Shown: piece by piece, positions 9,301-17,645 of the stretch
How positions within the stretch are numbered: the stretch's first letter is position 1
How the letters are laid out: each line of letters begins with the position of its first letter
DNA from: Candidatus Rokuibacteriota bacterium
Lineage (GTDB): Bacteria > Methylomirabilota > Methylomirabilia > Rokubacteriales > CSP1-6
DNA: 41,307 nucleotides
Assembly: GCA_003221515.1 (NCBI GenBank)
Contig: QHSI01000114.1
Span: 1-41,307, forward strand
Direction: 5' to 3'
Made by a program: the position numbers and the translations under genes
Notes under the pieces: generated by a model
Seen by the model: only the letters and a program-made list of their open reading frames with translations
Database searches by the model: none
Told to the model about the DNA's origin: nothing

Positions 9301-11118
9301 GGCGAGACCGACGGTCCCGATGTCACGCGGGAGCGTGCGGTTCCAGTCGACCTCTTTCCCGGCGCCGGCCAGCAGCACGAAATCCCCGTTCTCGGCGTTG
9401 ATCTGGTAGAGCGAGGCCATGCCAGCGCCGAGCAGGCGGCACAGGCTCTCGACGACGCGCTGGCCGACCTCGGTGGGCTCGAGTGACTGCGAGATGAGCC
9501 GACCGAGCGCGGTGAGGCTCTCGGCCTCGCGCCGCCGGGCGTCCGTCTCGGCGTGGAGACTCGCGTTGCCGATCGCGATGACCGCATGGTCGGCGAGCCG
9601 GCTGAGCGTGGCCTCGTCCCGGTCGGTGAACGGGCGCGCCGTCCGGTTGAAGACGTAGAGGAGACCTTTGATCTCGTCCTGCCGGATCGGGACGACGATC
9701 TCGGCGACGATTCCCGCCGCGCGGACGCGGTCCGTGTAGTCGCGGGTAATCCGCGGGTCCTCGGCGTAGTTGACGGTCCGGAACGGCTGGCCGGTCGCCA
9801 GGACGAGCCCACCCGCTCCCGCGCCGGGCCGGACGAGGATCCCCTCCAGCGCGTCGGAGCCGACGCCGCGGCGATGCTGCATGCGGACCGCGTCGGTTCC
9901 GGGCTCGCGCAACGCGATCTGGGCGCCGTCGGCGCCGGTGAGCTCGCACGCGCCGTCGACGATCCGCGCCAGGATCGTTGCGAGATCGAGCGAGCCGTTG
10001 ATCTGCCCGATCACCTCGGCGAGCACGTCCGTCTCGTGCCGGCGCCGGGCGGCATCGTCGAAGAGCCGGGCGTTCTCCAGCACGAGCGCCGCCTGGTCAG
10101 CGAACGCCTGAGCCAGTCGAACCTCGTCGTCGCTGAAGACACGCCCCTCGGCCGCGCAGGCCGCGAGGGCGCCGATCACCCGGTCCTTCACCAGGAGCGG
10201 CACTCCCAGGATCGCTCGATAGGAGACCGTTTGGAGACGCTTGCGGATGTCGGGGGCGTGCGTGATGCGGGGGTCGTCGAAGAAGTTGCTCGAGGCTATC
10301 GGCCGACGCTCGTTCACGACCAGACCCACGACCCCGGTGCCGCGCGGGAAGACGATGCCGGGGCCGAGAGCCATTTCTCCTTCGCCGGAGAGCGCGACGG
10401 CCTCCAGATCCCCGGTCTCGGGAAGGACACGGTAGAGCGCGGATTCCTCGACGCCGAGGAGCGTGCGCACGCTTTCGACCACGCGGCGCGCGACGGCGCC
10501 CCGGTCGATCGTCTCGCTGCAGAGCCGGCTGAGCTGCACCAGCGCCTCGGCCGCCAGGCGTCGCCGCTCGCTCTCGGCGAAGAGGCGCGCGTTGCGGATC
10601 GCGCCGGCGGCCTGCGCCACGAACGTCTCGATCAGGTCGTGGTCCTCGCTGGGGAGTCTGAAGGGCTGCGCGGCGAAGAGCGCCACGACTCCGAGCAGCG
10701 ACTCGCCGTGGATGATCGGCAGCGAGTACACGCTCCGCAGGCCGTGCGCGATGAACCACGAGGGGTTGCCCACCCGCGTGTCGCCCGACAGGTCGTCGAT
10801 CTGCAATGGACGCCGCTGGCCGGCGACCCAGCCGGCACCGCCCTGACCGTAAGCGAGGTGTCGGTGCGGATAGCCTGCGCCGAGCACCTCGTCCGAGAAG
10901 GCGCGCAGCTCGAGCGTACGCGTGGCCTCGTCCGCCACCCACACCGCCACCAGCCGGGTGTCGGTCAGCTGCGCCGCCGCGGTCGCGATCTGGCCGAGGA
11001 TCTGGTCGCTATCGAGCGACGACGAGACGAGGTCGGTGAGACGGGCGAGCGTGTGAAGCCGGCTCGCCGGCACCTCGGGAACCACCACGCGCGCGCCGGG
11101 GGTGCCGCGCTGGGTCAT
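6325..11118 (-). CDS. Hybrid histidine kinase with seven tandem GAF domains
   Basis: A 1597-residue soluble sensor kinase. Seven GAF domains follow each other at about 20-185, 190-355, 358-523, 530-695, 700-862, 865-1030 and 1035-1197. Next come a HisKA domain (GGIAHDFNN, phospho-acceptor His1232), an HATPase domain (N box around 1341-1349, DDGVGM at 1387, [13 protein letters not shown] at 1413) and a C-terminal receiver (acidic pair Glu1479/Asp1480, phospho-Asp1525 in LLTDVVMP, Lys1575). No membrane helix is seen. GAF 2, 4 and 5 share DPRI and GRVF-type phrases. GAF 3 and 6 share RPFTDRDE and GLLYV phrases. This points to internal duplication. It lies 19 bases after the membrane sensor gene and is last in that operon. 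Ligands are unknown. Confidence 0.93.
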   Translation of the reverse strand: MTQRGTPGARVVVPEVPASRLHTLARLTDLVSSSLDSDQILGQIATAAAQLTDTRLVAVWVADEATRTLELRAFSDEVLGAGYPHRHLAYGQGGAGWVAGQRRPLQIDDLSGDTRVGNPSWFIAHGLRSVYSLPIIHGESLLGVVALFAAQPFRLPSEDHDLIETFVAQAAGAIRNARLFAESERRRLAAEALVQLSRLCSETIDRGAVARRVVESVRTLLGVEESALYRVLPETGDLEAVALSGEGEMALGPGIVFPRGTGVVGLVVNERRPIASSNFFDDPRITHAPDIRKRLQTVSYRAILGVPLLVKDRVIGALAACAAEGRVFSDDEVRLAQAFADQAALVLENARLFDDAARRRHETDVLAEVIGQINGSLDLATILARIVDGACELTGADGAQIALREPGTDAVRMQHRRGVGSDALEGILVRPGAGAGGLVLATGQPFRTVNYAEDPRITRDYTDRVRAAGIVAEIVVPIRQDEIKGLLYVFNRTARPFTDRDEATLSRLADHAVIAIGNASLHAETDARRREAESLTALGRLISQSLEPTEVGQRVVESLCRLLGAGMASLYQINAENGDFVLLAGAGKEVDWNRTLPRDIGTVGLAVRQGGPVCTSDILTDPRIPLAPDRRAHLEAFEYRSILALPLVVGDRIFGAMSAHGLTGRVFSPDEIRLAQAFVDQAAIALENARLYAETTRRRWEAEVLADVGRLVTEALDADQAASRIADCLRALLGVVTCSLRHHDATGQLVGRSVSGDDVIGEMTFPPGTGASGRAVATRRPIATTNILLDPRITLTPEQRAVIETRPYRSMLALPMIVHDRVVGAIAVGDREGRVFDVDEMRLAQTFTDQAAMALERARWFRDAEQRRREAEILADLASQITASLDLDTILRRVSEGARELCRADLSEIAIRDPKDNGMVMRPSGARKRHLGTRIEPGRGAGGQALLAGKPFRTSDYANDPRVSGHFKTVAAGEGVVAVLVVPIQTEERIEGLLYVENRVARPFTDRDEELLTRLAAQAAIAIRNAQLVEAQRAHQARLEALLDVSRQLSKVQPTEQLLQAIAAACGQVLGSESVGFRLVEGDELVVAGLWGDAKETMSVERLKFGESLSGIVATSGQPVRIDDLTDDPRVIPAHREAVRRLGYRNFLGVPVKVGERVVGVLSIRTRRLEGFSAEDETTATAFASQAATALENARLFQQVQISAEEVSRAKDALLQAQKMEAIGRLAGGIAHDFNNLLTIIHGRCEILLKRLEPGTKLIQDMELIQRTALRAAALTKQLLAFSRQQVLQPQILSVNTAVSDSVSMLRRLIGEDVTLVTLPGAPRDTVKADGTQLEQVLMNLAINARDAMPRGGRLVIETADVELDEAFVREHPDASVGPHVRLSVADDGVGMSPEVVARIFEPFFTTKEKGRGTGLGLAMVYGIVKQHNGCIGVRSVQGKGTTFDIYLPHVDEATVEAGPEVEQRSSSTRGSETVLLVEDEADVRELAREILEMAGYTVLEAPTGADALRLCVQHRDEICLLLTDVVMPQMSGPDLARQVDEIRPGIKVVYMSGYTDDALGHHGVLDPGIILLPKPFTPDGLLKGLRQALDAPAPRA

Positions 11119-11137
11119 GGCGAGGTGAGCCGCCGAA

Positions 11138-11782
11138 TCATCGCCGCCGCGCCAGGTCCAGTTGCCGCGTCGCCGACACCAGCGCCATGCCGACGGCGCA
11201 CACGATGGCGGCGAGGAGGACGGCCACGCCCTCGGGAACGACCGACGCTGTGGCGCCGGGACCGACGGTCGTGCGCTTGTCGTTCGCCGGCTGCGCGGCA
11301 GGGGCTGCTCGGAGCTGGCTGAGCACCGCCAGGGTTTTGTCGCCGAGCCGGACGAGGGCGCTCACCTGGGGCCCGGCCGTACGCCTGCCGTGGGCTGCGG
11401 GCCCGGCCAGGATCTCTCGGCCGAGGTCGTCGATACGGCGGAGCATGTGGTGCGCAGCATCCAGGAGCTGGAGCCGCTCACTGCCCTCCGTGTCGGCAAC
11501 CCCGCGGTCGACGACGGCGCTGGTCTCTTTCAGTCGCGACAGCAGGTGCGCGAACCTTTGACGGTCGGAAGCGCTTCCGGTGAGCGCGTACCGCTGGGCC
11601 GCCGCCGCGAGCGGCTCGAGCGCCGCCTCGACGTCCTCGAGCCTCAGGTGCAGGTGCCCTTCGTCACCGGTGCGGGCGTCAGCTCGCGCGGTTGTGTGCG
11701 CGCCCCCGATGCTGAACACCACCAGCGCCAGGCAGAGCGACAGGGCAGCGATGACGCAGCCGTACTGCCCGGTGCGCGTCAT
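11138..11782 (-). CDS. Two-helix membrane sensor protein without a kinase domain
   Basis: A 214-residue protein with an N-terminal membrane helix (about residues 9-27), a roughly 150-residue helical extracytoplasmic region (LRLEDVEAALEPLAAAAQRYALTG and onward, heptad-like) and a second membrane helix (about 184-204), followed by a very short basic tail. The layout matches the CHASE3/four-helix-bundle input part of a sensor kinase, but nothing catalytic follows. It overlaps the upstream receiver gene by 4 bases and precedes the soluble GAF kinase by 19 bases. It may therefore supply membrane sensing to that kinase; this split arrangement is an inference. Confidence 0.65.
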   Translation of the reverse strand: MTRTGQYGCVIAALSLCLALVVFSIGGAHTTARADARTGDEGHLHLRLEDVEAALEPLAAAAQRYALTGSASDRQRFAHLLSRLKETSAVVDRGVADTEGSERLQLLDAAHHMLRRIDDLGREILAGPAAHGRRTAGPQVSALVRLGDKTLAVLSQLRAAPAAQPANDKRTTVGPGATASVVPEGVAVLLAAIVCAVGMALVSATRQLDLARRR

Positions 11783-12216
11783 GCGTGAAGCCTCGCGGTG
11801 TACGAGACCGTGGCGTTGGAGGTCGCCTCGGCATCCCCCGGGAAGACCCGTACCACGACCTTGTCGAGGCGCTCGAGGTCCACCGGCTTGTGGAGGTATT
11901 GGACGATGCCGAGCTGCCGTGCTTCGACCTCGGTCGTGGGCCGATAGTCGCCCGTAGTCACCACGACCGGGAGCTCGGGCGCGCCCGAACGGAGCCGCCT
12001 GACGAGGTCGAAGCCCGTCATGTCGAGCAATCCGACGTCGACGATCGCAAGACCGAGACGGTATCGCTGAGCGAGTCGCAGAGCCTCGAGACCGCTGGCC
12101 ACCGGATAGGCCCTGAACCGCGCACGCAGGAGAATCCCCGCGAGCCGGTCCGCCGCGGACTTGTCCCCGTCCGCGACCAAGATCCAGCGCGCTCTGGATG
12201 TCTCCCGGGGGCTCAT
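11779..12216 (-). CDS. Receiver-only response regulator
   Basis: A 145-residue single receiver domain with no output domain. The acidic pocket is Asp16/Asp18 (VADGDKS), the phospho-acceptor is Asp60 (LAIVDVG), the switch Thr is 87 or 88 and the conserved Lys is 110 (LHKPV). It is the first gene of a coupled set with the membrane sensor and GAF kinase, so it is a probable phosphorelay partner of that kinase. I see no ribosome site before the ATG at 12216, and the sigma-54 promoter just upstream predicts an almost leaderless transcript. Confidence 0.85.
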   Translation of the reverse strand: MSPRETSRARWILVADGDKSAADRLAGILLRARFRAYPVASGLEALRLAQRYRLGLAIVDVGLLDMTGFDLVRRLRSGAPELPVVVTTGDYRPTTEVEARQLGIVQYLHKPVDLERLDKVVVRVFPGDAEATSNATVSYTARLHA

Positions 12217-12229
12217 AGCCAGTGGATGG

Positions 12230-12246
12230 AGCAGAATCGGTGCCAG
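12230..12246 (-). promoter_or_regulatory. Sigma-54 (-24/-12) promoter
   Basis: Read on the minus strand the site is CTGGCACCGATTCTGCT. TGGCAC is a perfect -24 element, and the invariant GG and GC are exactly 10 bases apart; the -12 part is CTGC instead of TTGC. The predicted transcript start is near 12219, only a few bases before the ATG at 12216. The gene immediately upstream on the same strand encodes a sigma-54 activator. Near-palindromes at about 12269-12282 and 12289-12306 could be activator sites; that is speculative. Confidence 0.6.
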
Positions 12247-12344
12247 TGGGGGGAACTCCCGATAAATCGCGCTTTTAAAGCGGAGATACGTGGGCGGCCC
12301 GCCACCCCTTTGACACTATTGGCAGCCCGATGCTGCGCGAGTGG

Positions 12345-13697
12345 CTAGATCAGACCGAACTTCTTGATGCGGCGATAGAGTGTACGAACGGTGAGGCCGA
12401 GCGCGCGGGCCGCTTGCTCCTTGTCATTCCGGAATCGATCGAGCGCGCGTCCGATGAGGTCGCGCTCGGCCTGATCCAGCGTCGGCAGCGGCTCGCTGCT
12501 GGCCGCCGCCGGCTGCTCGGCCCTCACCGAGAGCTCCGGCAGGTTCGCGCGCTTGATCTCGTCGCGCGCGCCGAGGGCGAACGCCCGCTCGAGGACATTC
12601 TCGAGCTCGCGAACGTTGCCGGGGAAGTCGTAGCTGGTCAAGGCGGCCATGGCGTCGGGGGAGATGCCCTTGACCTCGCGGCGGAAGCGCTCGTTGAACC
12701 GCCGGAGGAAGTATGCGATCAGCGCCGGAATGTCCCCCCGGCGTTCCCGCAGCGGTGGCACCACGATGTGGACGACGTTGAGCCGGTAGTAGAGGTCCTG
12801 GCGGAAGCTGCCGTTGCTCACCGCGGCTTCCAGGTTCTTGTTGGTCGCCGCGATCACCCGCGCGTTGACGGCGTGGGTCTTGGTCGAGCCGACCGGCCGG
12901 ATCTCCTTCTCCTGGAGCACCCGGAGCAGCTTGGCCTGGAGCGCGGGCGGCAGCTCGGCGACCTCGTCGAGGAAGAGCGTGCCGCCGTGCGCCGAGCGAA
13001 ACAGGCCGAGAGCATCGGCGACCGCGCCCGAGAAGGCGCCCCGCACGTGGCCGAAGAACTCCGACTCCATGAGATCGGCGGGGATCGCGCTGCAGTTGAC
13101 CGGGACGAACGGGCCCTTGCCCCGGCCCGACTGCCGGTGGATCGCCGCGGCGACGAGCTCCTTGCCGGTACCGCTCTCGCCCTCGATCAGCACGGGGGAG
13201 TCGGCGTCCGCCACCCGGGCGATCACTTCGCGAACCTGCGCCATCGACGACGAGGCGCCCACGAGGTCCTTCGCCGTGAGCTGGTCGGCGAGCTGGCTGC
13301 GCAGCGAGTGCACTTCACGGCTGAGGAAGCGCTTCTCGAAGACCTGGCGCAGGAGGTGCTGGAGCTCGTCCAGGTTCAGCGGCTTCATGAGGTAGTCGTA
13401 AGCGCCGGACTTCAGCGCCTGGACCGCCGTCTCGACCATCGGATTGCCAGTCAGCATCACGACCTCGAGCGCCGGGTCGTGCCGCTTGATCTGCTCGAGT
13501 ACTTGGAGCCCGTCCATCTCGGGCATCCAGATGTCGACCAGCGCGGCGTCGAAGATCTGGTGGCTGATCAGGTCGATCGCCTCGCGGCCATTGGCGGCGA
13601 GGGTCGGGTCGTACCCCCAGCGCGACAGCGCTTCGCCCAGGAGCCCTCTGATGTCGGTGTCGTCGTCGACGATCAGCACCCGCGGGCGGTCCGTCAT
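12345..13697 (-). CDS. NtrC-family sigma-54 response regulator
   Basis: A 450-residue bacterial enhancer-binding protein. The receiver covers about residues 5-120 (phospho-Asp55, Thr83, Lys105). The AAA+ domain covers about 147-385, with Walker A GESGTGKE at 173-180, the sigma-54 contact loop GAFSGA at 220-225, and Walker B TLFLDEV at 240-246. A Fis-type helix-turn-helix ends the protein at about 425-446. The usual contact loop is GAFTGA, so this is a Thr-to-Ser variant. The start at ATG 13697 is chosen over an in-frame start at 13760, because homology begins here and GGAG lies 7 bases upstream. It follows the hydrolase gene by 5 bases and probably activates the sigma-54 promoter at 12246. 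Confidence 0.95.
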   Translation of the reverse strand: MTDRPRVLIVDDDTDIRGLLGEALSRWGYDPTLAANGREAIDLISHQIFDAALVDIWMPEMDGLQVLEQIKRHDPALEVVMLTGNPMVETAVQALKSGAYDYLMKPLNLDELQHLLRQVFEKRFLSREVHSLRSQLADQLTAKDLVGASSSMAQVREVIARVADADSPVLIEGESGTGKELVAAAIHRQSGRGKGPFVPVNCSAIPADLMESEFFGHVRGAFSGAVADALGLFRSAHGGTLFLDEVAELPPALQAKLLRVLQEKEIRPVGSTKTHAVNARVIAATNKNLEAAVSNGSFRQDLYYRLNVVHIVVPPLRERRGDIPALIAYFLRRFNERFRREVKGISPDAMAALTSYDFPGNVRELENVLERAFALGARDEIKRANLPELSVRAEQPAAASSEPLPTLDQAERDLIGRALDRFRNDKEQAARALGLTVRTLYRRIKKFGLI

Positions 13698-13702
13698 CGC
13701 GC

Positions 13703-14527
13703 TCAGCTCCGCGTCCGGCGGTCGCACCGTGCGAGAAACTCGAGGACGGCGCGGTTCCACGCCTCGGGCTGGTCGCGATTGCCGAAGTGGCTCGCCGGCG
13801 AGAGGACGACCAGCCGGGAGCCGCGAACCTTTCGGTGCATCACCTGCATCGGGCCGAGCGACGGATCGCGATCACCACCGATCAGCAGCACCGGCACCCG
13901 GAGCCGCCGGAGCTCGTCGGTGATGTGGTCCATCGCCAGCAGCGCCCGGAGCGAGTTCGCGTACCCGATCGGCGAGAGCCGCCGGTACTCCTCGTAGAAT
14001 TCCTCGCGCGCCCCCGGATCGAGCGCGAGCCGCTCGGAGACGTTCGGGTTGGCGGCCATCGCGAACTCCGCCATCGCATCCATGCCCTTGGTGAGCGTGA
14101 TCTCGATCGAGCGCGCCCGCATGAGGAGGTTCTCGACCGAGAGCGGCAGCCCGGCCGCCGAGGACGAGTTGGTCACCACCAGCGATCGCACCCGCGCGGG
14201 ACAGCGCAGCGCGAACCGCGTGGCGATCCCACCGCCGAGCGACAGCCCACCGACGTGCGCCTTGCGGATCTTGAGGCGGTCGAGCACCGCCGCGAGGTCG
14301 AGTGTCCAGCGCTGGAACGAGTAGCGGGCCGGATCCTCCGGGCTGTCCGACCGCGCGTGGCCGCGCGGCTCCCAGAGCACGAGCCGGTGGTGGGCGGCGA
14401 GCGCGTCGCGGTTGACGTCCCACATGTCCGCGTTGCCGCCGATCCCGTAGGCGAGCACGAGCGGCGTGCCGCTGCCGTGCTCCTCGTAATAGATCCGAGT
14501 CCCATCGGGGGCCTTCGCAAATGGCAC
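13703..14527 (-). CDS. Alpha/beta-fold hydrolase
   Basis: A 274-residue cytosolic hydrolase of the 3-oxoadipate enol-lactonase/haloperoxidase-like type. The nucleophile elbow GLSLGGG carries Ser96, the acid is probably Asp221 (GGDRDPS) and the base His247 (SPASHFGN). An oxyanion region is seen near LAYGIGGNADMW. The start codon is GTG at 14527, six bases after a TAAGAT on the minus strand, so the message may have almost no leader. It is divergent from the hcr-box operon and lies directly upstream of the sigma-54 activator gene. A part in aromatic degradation (lactone or ester hydrolysis) is possible but rests only on position. Confidence 0.85.
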   Translation of the reverse strand: MPFAKAPDGTRIYYEEHGSGTPLVLAYGIGGNADMWDVNRDALAAHHRLVLWEPRGHARSDSPEDPARYSFQRWTLDLAAVLDRLKIRKAHVGGLSLGGGIATRFALRCPARVRSLVVTNSSSAAGLPLSVENLLMRARSIEITLTKGMDAMAEFAMAANPNVSERLALDPGAREEFYEEYRRLSPIGYANSLRALLAMDHITDELRRLRVPVLLIGGDRDPSLGPMQVMHRKVRGSRLVVLSPASHFGNRDQPEAWNRAVLEFLARCDRRTRS

Positions 14528-14561
14528 GGGGGTATCTTAGCCGCCTGCCCTTCCGCCGCCT

Positions 14562-14583
14562 AGGGTTTCGCCGAGGGTTTCGC
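14562..14583. promoter_or_regulatory. Direct repeats upstream of the hcr-box promoter
   Basis: AGGGTTTCGC occurs at 14562-14571 and again at 14574-14583, a 12-base period. It ends two bases before the -35 hexamer of the hcr-box promoter. Spacing and position suit binding of a regulator on one face of the helix. The XRE-cupin protein encoded within the operon is the obvious candidate, by inference. Confidence 0.4.
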
Positions 14584-14585
14584 GC

Positions 14586-14615
14586 TTGACAGCCCACGCT
14601 TCGATTCAGTATTTT
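14586..14615 (+). promoter_or_regulatory. Sigma-70-type promoter of the hcr-box operon
   Basis: TTGACA (14586-14591) and TATTTT (14610-14615) are separated by 18 bases within a locally AT-rich island. The predicted start is near 14622, giving a leader of about 40 bases before the hcrC ATG. A GGGAG ribosome site lies at 14654-14658. Confidence 0.6.
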
Positions 14616-14663
14616 TAAACCGGCGTTAAGCCCAGCTAAATCACCTGCTCCGCGGGAGTCCCG

Positions 14664-15143
14664 ATGAAGGTTCGCATCGCGCTGACCGTGAACGACGAGG
14701 TCCACGAGGCGCTCGTGCCCGTGCACAAGACGCTGCTCGAGGTCCTGCGCGAAGACCTCGCGCTCACCGGCACCAAGCACGGCTGTGAGCTCGGCGAGTG
14801 CGGCACCTGCACCGTGCTGGTGGACGGACAACCCGTGCTGTCGTGCCTCGCGCTCCCACTGGAAACCGAAGGCCGGCGGATCACGACGATCGAGGGACTC
14901 GCGGACGGCGCGCGCTTGCATCCGCTCCAGCAGGCCTTCGCGGAGCTCGGCGCCGCCCAGTGCGGATACTGCACCCCGGGCATTCTCCTCACCGCCGCAG
15001 CACTCCTGAGCGAGCGGCCCAGCCCGACGCGCCAGGAGGTCAAGGAGGCGCTCGCCGGCAACCTGTGTCGCTGCACGGGCTACACGAAGATCCTCGACGC
15101 CGTCGAGCTGGCCGCGCTTCGAATGGAGCGAGCTCGGACATGA
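14664..15143 (+). CDS. hcrC: 4-hydroxybenzoyl-CoA reductase, gamma (2Fe-2S) subunit
   Basis: A 159-residue iron-sulfur subunit of the xanthine oxidase family. The plant-ferredoxin-like cluster uses Cys41, Cys46, Cys49 and Cys61 (CELGECGTC). The second cluster uses Cys100, Cys103, Cys135 and Cys137 (CGYC and CRC). It passes electrons between the FAD/4Fe-4S subunit and the molybdenum site. Identification as HcrC rather than another hydroxylase subunit rests on its partners: hcrA overlaps it by 4 bases, and the following hcrB has the extra cluster specific to this enzyme. It is the first gene of the operon, 42 bases after the predicted transcript start. Confidence 0.9.
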   Translation: MKVRIALTVNDEVHEALVPVHKTLLEVLREDLALTGTKHGCELGECGTCTVLVDGQPVLSCLALPLETEGRRITTIEGLADGARLHPLQQAFAELGAAQCGYCTPGILLTAAALLSERPSPTRQEVKEALAGNLCRCTGYTKILDAVELAALRMERART

Positions 15144-17641
15144 CCAAGAACGACTTCGCGGTGGTCGGCCAGCCCCTTCCGAAGGTGGACGCGTGGGCGA
15201 AGGTGGTCGGCGAGACCCGGTACGCCGACGATCTGTTCCTGCCGCGCATGGCGTACGCCAAGCTGCTGCGCAGCTCGCACGCCCACGCGCGCATCCGCTC
15301 GATCGACACCGCGCGGGCTCGCGCGCTGCCGGGCGTCTACGCGGTGGTCACCGCCGCCGACCTGCCGCCGGTGAAGTTCGGCATCCTGCCCGTGTCCCAG
15401 GACGAAGAAGCGCTGTGTGCCGACAAGGTGCGCATGGTCGGCGATCCCCTCGCGGCCGTGGCCGCGGTGGACGAAGAGACGGCCGACCTCGCATGCCGGC
15501 TGATCGACGTCACCTACGAGCCGCTACCTGCGCTCATGTCCATCTTCGACGCGCTCGCGCATCCCGAGGTTCGGATCCACGAGTACGGCGACGGACCCAA
15601 CGTCCACAAGAACGTGGCGCTGCAGTTCGGCGACGTCGACGCCGCGCTGGTGGGCGCCGACCTCGTGCGAGAGGACGTCTTCTTCTTCGAGGGCAACACG
15701 CATCTGCCGATGGAGCAGCACGCCGCCGTCGCCCACTGGACCAGCGACGGCAAGCTGACCCTCTGGTCCTCGACCCAGACGCCTCACTATGTCCACCGGG
15801 TGCTGGCGAAGGTGCTCGCCACGCCGGCCGCCCACATCCGCGTGATCGCGACGCCGGTCGGTGGCGGCTTCGGCGGCAAGACCGATCCGTTTTCCCACGA
15901 GATCGTCGCCTGTCAGCTCTCGAAGCTCACGGGCCGTCCGGTCAAGATCGCGCTGACGCGCGAAGAGGTCTTCTACACGCACCGCGGGCGCCACCCGGTC
16001 CTCATGTGGATCAAGACCGGGTTCACGAAGCGCGGGGACATCACCGGCTGCCACTTGCGGACGTGGCTCGACGGCGGGGCCTACGGCTCCTACGGCGTCG
16101 CGTCCACGTTCTACACGGGCGTGATCAACCCGGTGACCTACAAGATCCCCGTGTACAAGTTCGAGGGCGCGCGCATCTTCACCAACAAGCCGGCGTGCGG
16201 GCCCAAGCGCGGCCACGGCACGCCCCAGCCCCGGTTCGCGCTCGAATGCCAGCTCGACAAGGCGGCCGAACAGCTGGGGCTCGATCCCGCCGACCTGCGC
16301 CGGCGGATCGTCGTCGAGCCCTATACCAAGACCGCCAACCATCTGACGGTCACGACCATCGGCCTCGGCGAATGCATCGACAAGGTCGTCGAGGCGTCGG
16401 GCTGGCGCGCCAAGCGCACCCGCTACGGCGTGACCGCCGCCATGGGGAGCCAGCCGACCGGGGGGAGTCGAGAGGGAGGTGCAGGCTGTACGCATCTCGT
16501 ACAGCCGGAACCCCCCTCTCCAAAAAAACCCGGCATCGGCATCGCGTGCTCCGCGTACATGACGGGGGCTGGGACCGCGATCTACTGGAACGACATGCCT
16601 CACTCGGGCGTGATCGTGCGCGCCGACCGCAGCGGCGGCGTCGCGATCCTGTGTGGCGCCACCGACATCGGCCAGGGGTCGGACTCCGTGCTCGCGTACC
16701 TGACGGCCGAGGTGCTCGGTCTCGAGCCGGTGGACGTCCAGGTGTTTCCGGCCGACACGAGCCTCACGCCGGTCGACCTCGGCTCGTACTCGTCGCGCGT
16801 GACGCTCATGTGCGGGATGGCGGCGATCCAGGCCGCCGGGCGCCTCCGCGACGCGATCTTCAAGGCGGTCGCGCGGAAGCTCGAGGTCGACCCGGCCGCG
16901 CTCGTGGCACGCGAGCGCAAGATCGGCGTGCCCGACGACTGGGACAAGGCGGTGAGCTTCGCGCGCGCAGTCGAGCTCGGCGAGGCGATGCACGGGGTGC
17001 TCGCGTTCCCCGGCTCCTACGCGCCGCCGAAGCGCGCCGGCAAGTACAAGGGCGGCGGCGTGGGGCCCTCGCCGTGCTACTCGTACTCGGCGTGCGTCGT
17101 CGAGCTGACGGTGGACGAGGAGACCGGCACCGTCGACCTCCGCGACGTGTGGATCGCCCACGACATCGGGCGCACGCTGAACCCGCTCCTGGCCGAGGGC
17201 CAGGTCGAGGGCTCGATCTACATGGGCATCGGCGAGGCGCTGATGGAGGAGCAAGTGTTTAGAAAGGGCCTGCACAAGCAGCCCTCGATGCTCGAGTACA
17301 AGAGCCCGACCACGCTCGAGACGCCCGAGATCCACACGATCCTGGTGGAGACCGACGATCCCGAGGGGCCCTTCGGGGCGAAGGAAGTCGGGCAGGGGCC
17401 GTTGCTTCCCGTCATCCCGGCCATCGCCAACGCGATCCACCACGCGCTCGGGATCCGGATCGATGAGGTGCCGATCACGCCGGACAAGATCCTCAAGGCG
17501 CTCGAGCTGAGGCGACGGGGCAAGCCGCCGCGGGTGGGCCCGGAGCGCCTGCCACTCTTCACGTTCAAGGACCCGCTGGTCGTCGAGTCGGCGTTCGGTC
17601 AGCCGGCGGACGCGATCGGCGTCCGGCCTTTCCAGTCGTGA
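15140..17641 (+). CDS. hcrA: 4-hydroxybenzoyl-CoA reductase, alpha (molybdenum) subunit
   Basis: An 833-residue molybdenum-cofactor subunit, predicted to remove the ring hydroxyl of 4-hydroxybenzoyl-CoA to give benzoyl-CoA. Motifs include a GETRYADD start region, VGGGFGGKTDPF at 240-251 (cofactor site), CGPKRGHGTPQPRFALE around 353-369, TDIGQGSDSVLAY around 508-520 and GAKEVGQG, with catalytic Glu749. It is longer than the roughly 770 residues usual for HcrA. The excess is a Gly/Pro-rich segment at about residues 427-463 that coincides with a DNA palindrome (16458-16533), in a linker that is normally short. Reading is uninterrupted, so the protein may still be active. It overlaps hcrC and lies 4 bases before hcrB. 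Confidence 0.9.
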   Translation: MTKNDFAVVGQPLPKVDAWAKVVGETRYADDLFLPRMAYAKLLRSSHAHARIRSIDTARARALPGVYAVVTAADLPPVKFGILPVSQDEEALCADKVRMVGDPLAAVAAVDEETADLACRLIDVTYEPLPALMSIFDALAHPEVRIHEYGDGPNVHKNVALQFGDVDAALVGADLVREDVFFFEGNTHLPMEQHAAVAHWTSDGKLTLWSSTQTPHYVHRVLAKVLATPAAHIRVIATPVGGGFGGKTDPFSHEIVACQLSKLTGRPVKIALTREEVFYTHRGRHPVLMWIKTGFTKRGDITGCHLRTWLDGGAYGSYGVASTFYTGVINPVTYKIPVYKFEGARIFTNKPACGPKRGHGTPQPRFALECQLDKAAEQLGLDPADLRRRIVVEPYTKTANHLTVTTIGLGECIDKVVEASGWRAKRTRYGVTAAMGSQPTGGSREGGAGCTHLVQPEPPSPKKPGIGIACSAYMTGAGTAIYWNDMPHSGVIVRADRSGGVAILCGATDIGQGSDSVLAYLTAEVLGLEPVDVQVFPADTSLTPVDLGSYSSRVTLMCGMAAIQAAGRLRDAIFKAVARKLEVDPAALVARERKIGVPDDWDKAVSFARAVELGEAMHGVLAFPGSYAPPKRAGKYKGGGVGPSPCYSYSACVVELTVDEETGTVDLRDVWIAHDIGRTLNPLLAEGQVEGSIYMGIGEALMEEQVFRKGLHKQPSMLEYKSPTTLETPEIHTILVETDDPEGPFGAKEVGQGPLLPVIPAIANAIHHALGIRIDEVPITPDKILKALELRRRGKPPRVGPERLPLFTFKDPLVVESAFGQPADAIGVRPFQS
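16458..16533. repeat. Palindromic element inside hcrA
   Basis: A nested hairpin. The core GGCTGTACG (16484-16492) pairs perfectly with CGTACAGCC (16498-16506) around a 5-base loop. After a 3x3 internal loop, AGAGGGAGGT (16471-16480) pairs with ACCCCCCTCT (16510-16519) with one mismatch. CCGGG (16458-16462) and CCCGG (16529-16533) can close the base. A run of seven A lies at 16522-16528. Composition differs from the flanking coding sequence, and the element falls where HcrA has a short linker. It looks like a mobile palindromic repeat that was read through in frame. No second copy is seen in the window. Confidence 0.7.
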
Positions 17642-17645
17642 CGCG

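Noticed and set aside
6430-9486. A 1018-residue open frame on the plus strand opposite the GAF kinase
   Set aside because: It has no recognisable domains and an Asp/Arg-rich composition typical of antisense frames in GC-rich DNA; the minus strand holds a clear seven-GAF kinase.
12330-13997. Plus-strand frame of 555 residues opposite the sigma-54 activator
   Set aside because: It is the antisense frame of a gene with intact Walker, sigma-54 contact and helix-turn-helix motifs.
14522-14538. Possible second sigma-54 site (TGGCACGGGGGTATCTT) before the hydrolase on the plus strand
   Set aside because: The required GC at the -12 position is missing (TC instead), and it lies in the start region of the minus-strand hydrolase.
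16484-16506. Transcription terminator or attenuator within hcrA
   Set aside because: The plus strand after the hairpin carries a run of A, not T, and the gene continues in frame, so an inserted palindromic repeat explains it better.
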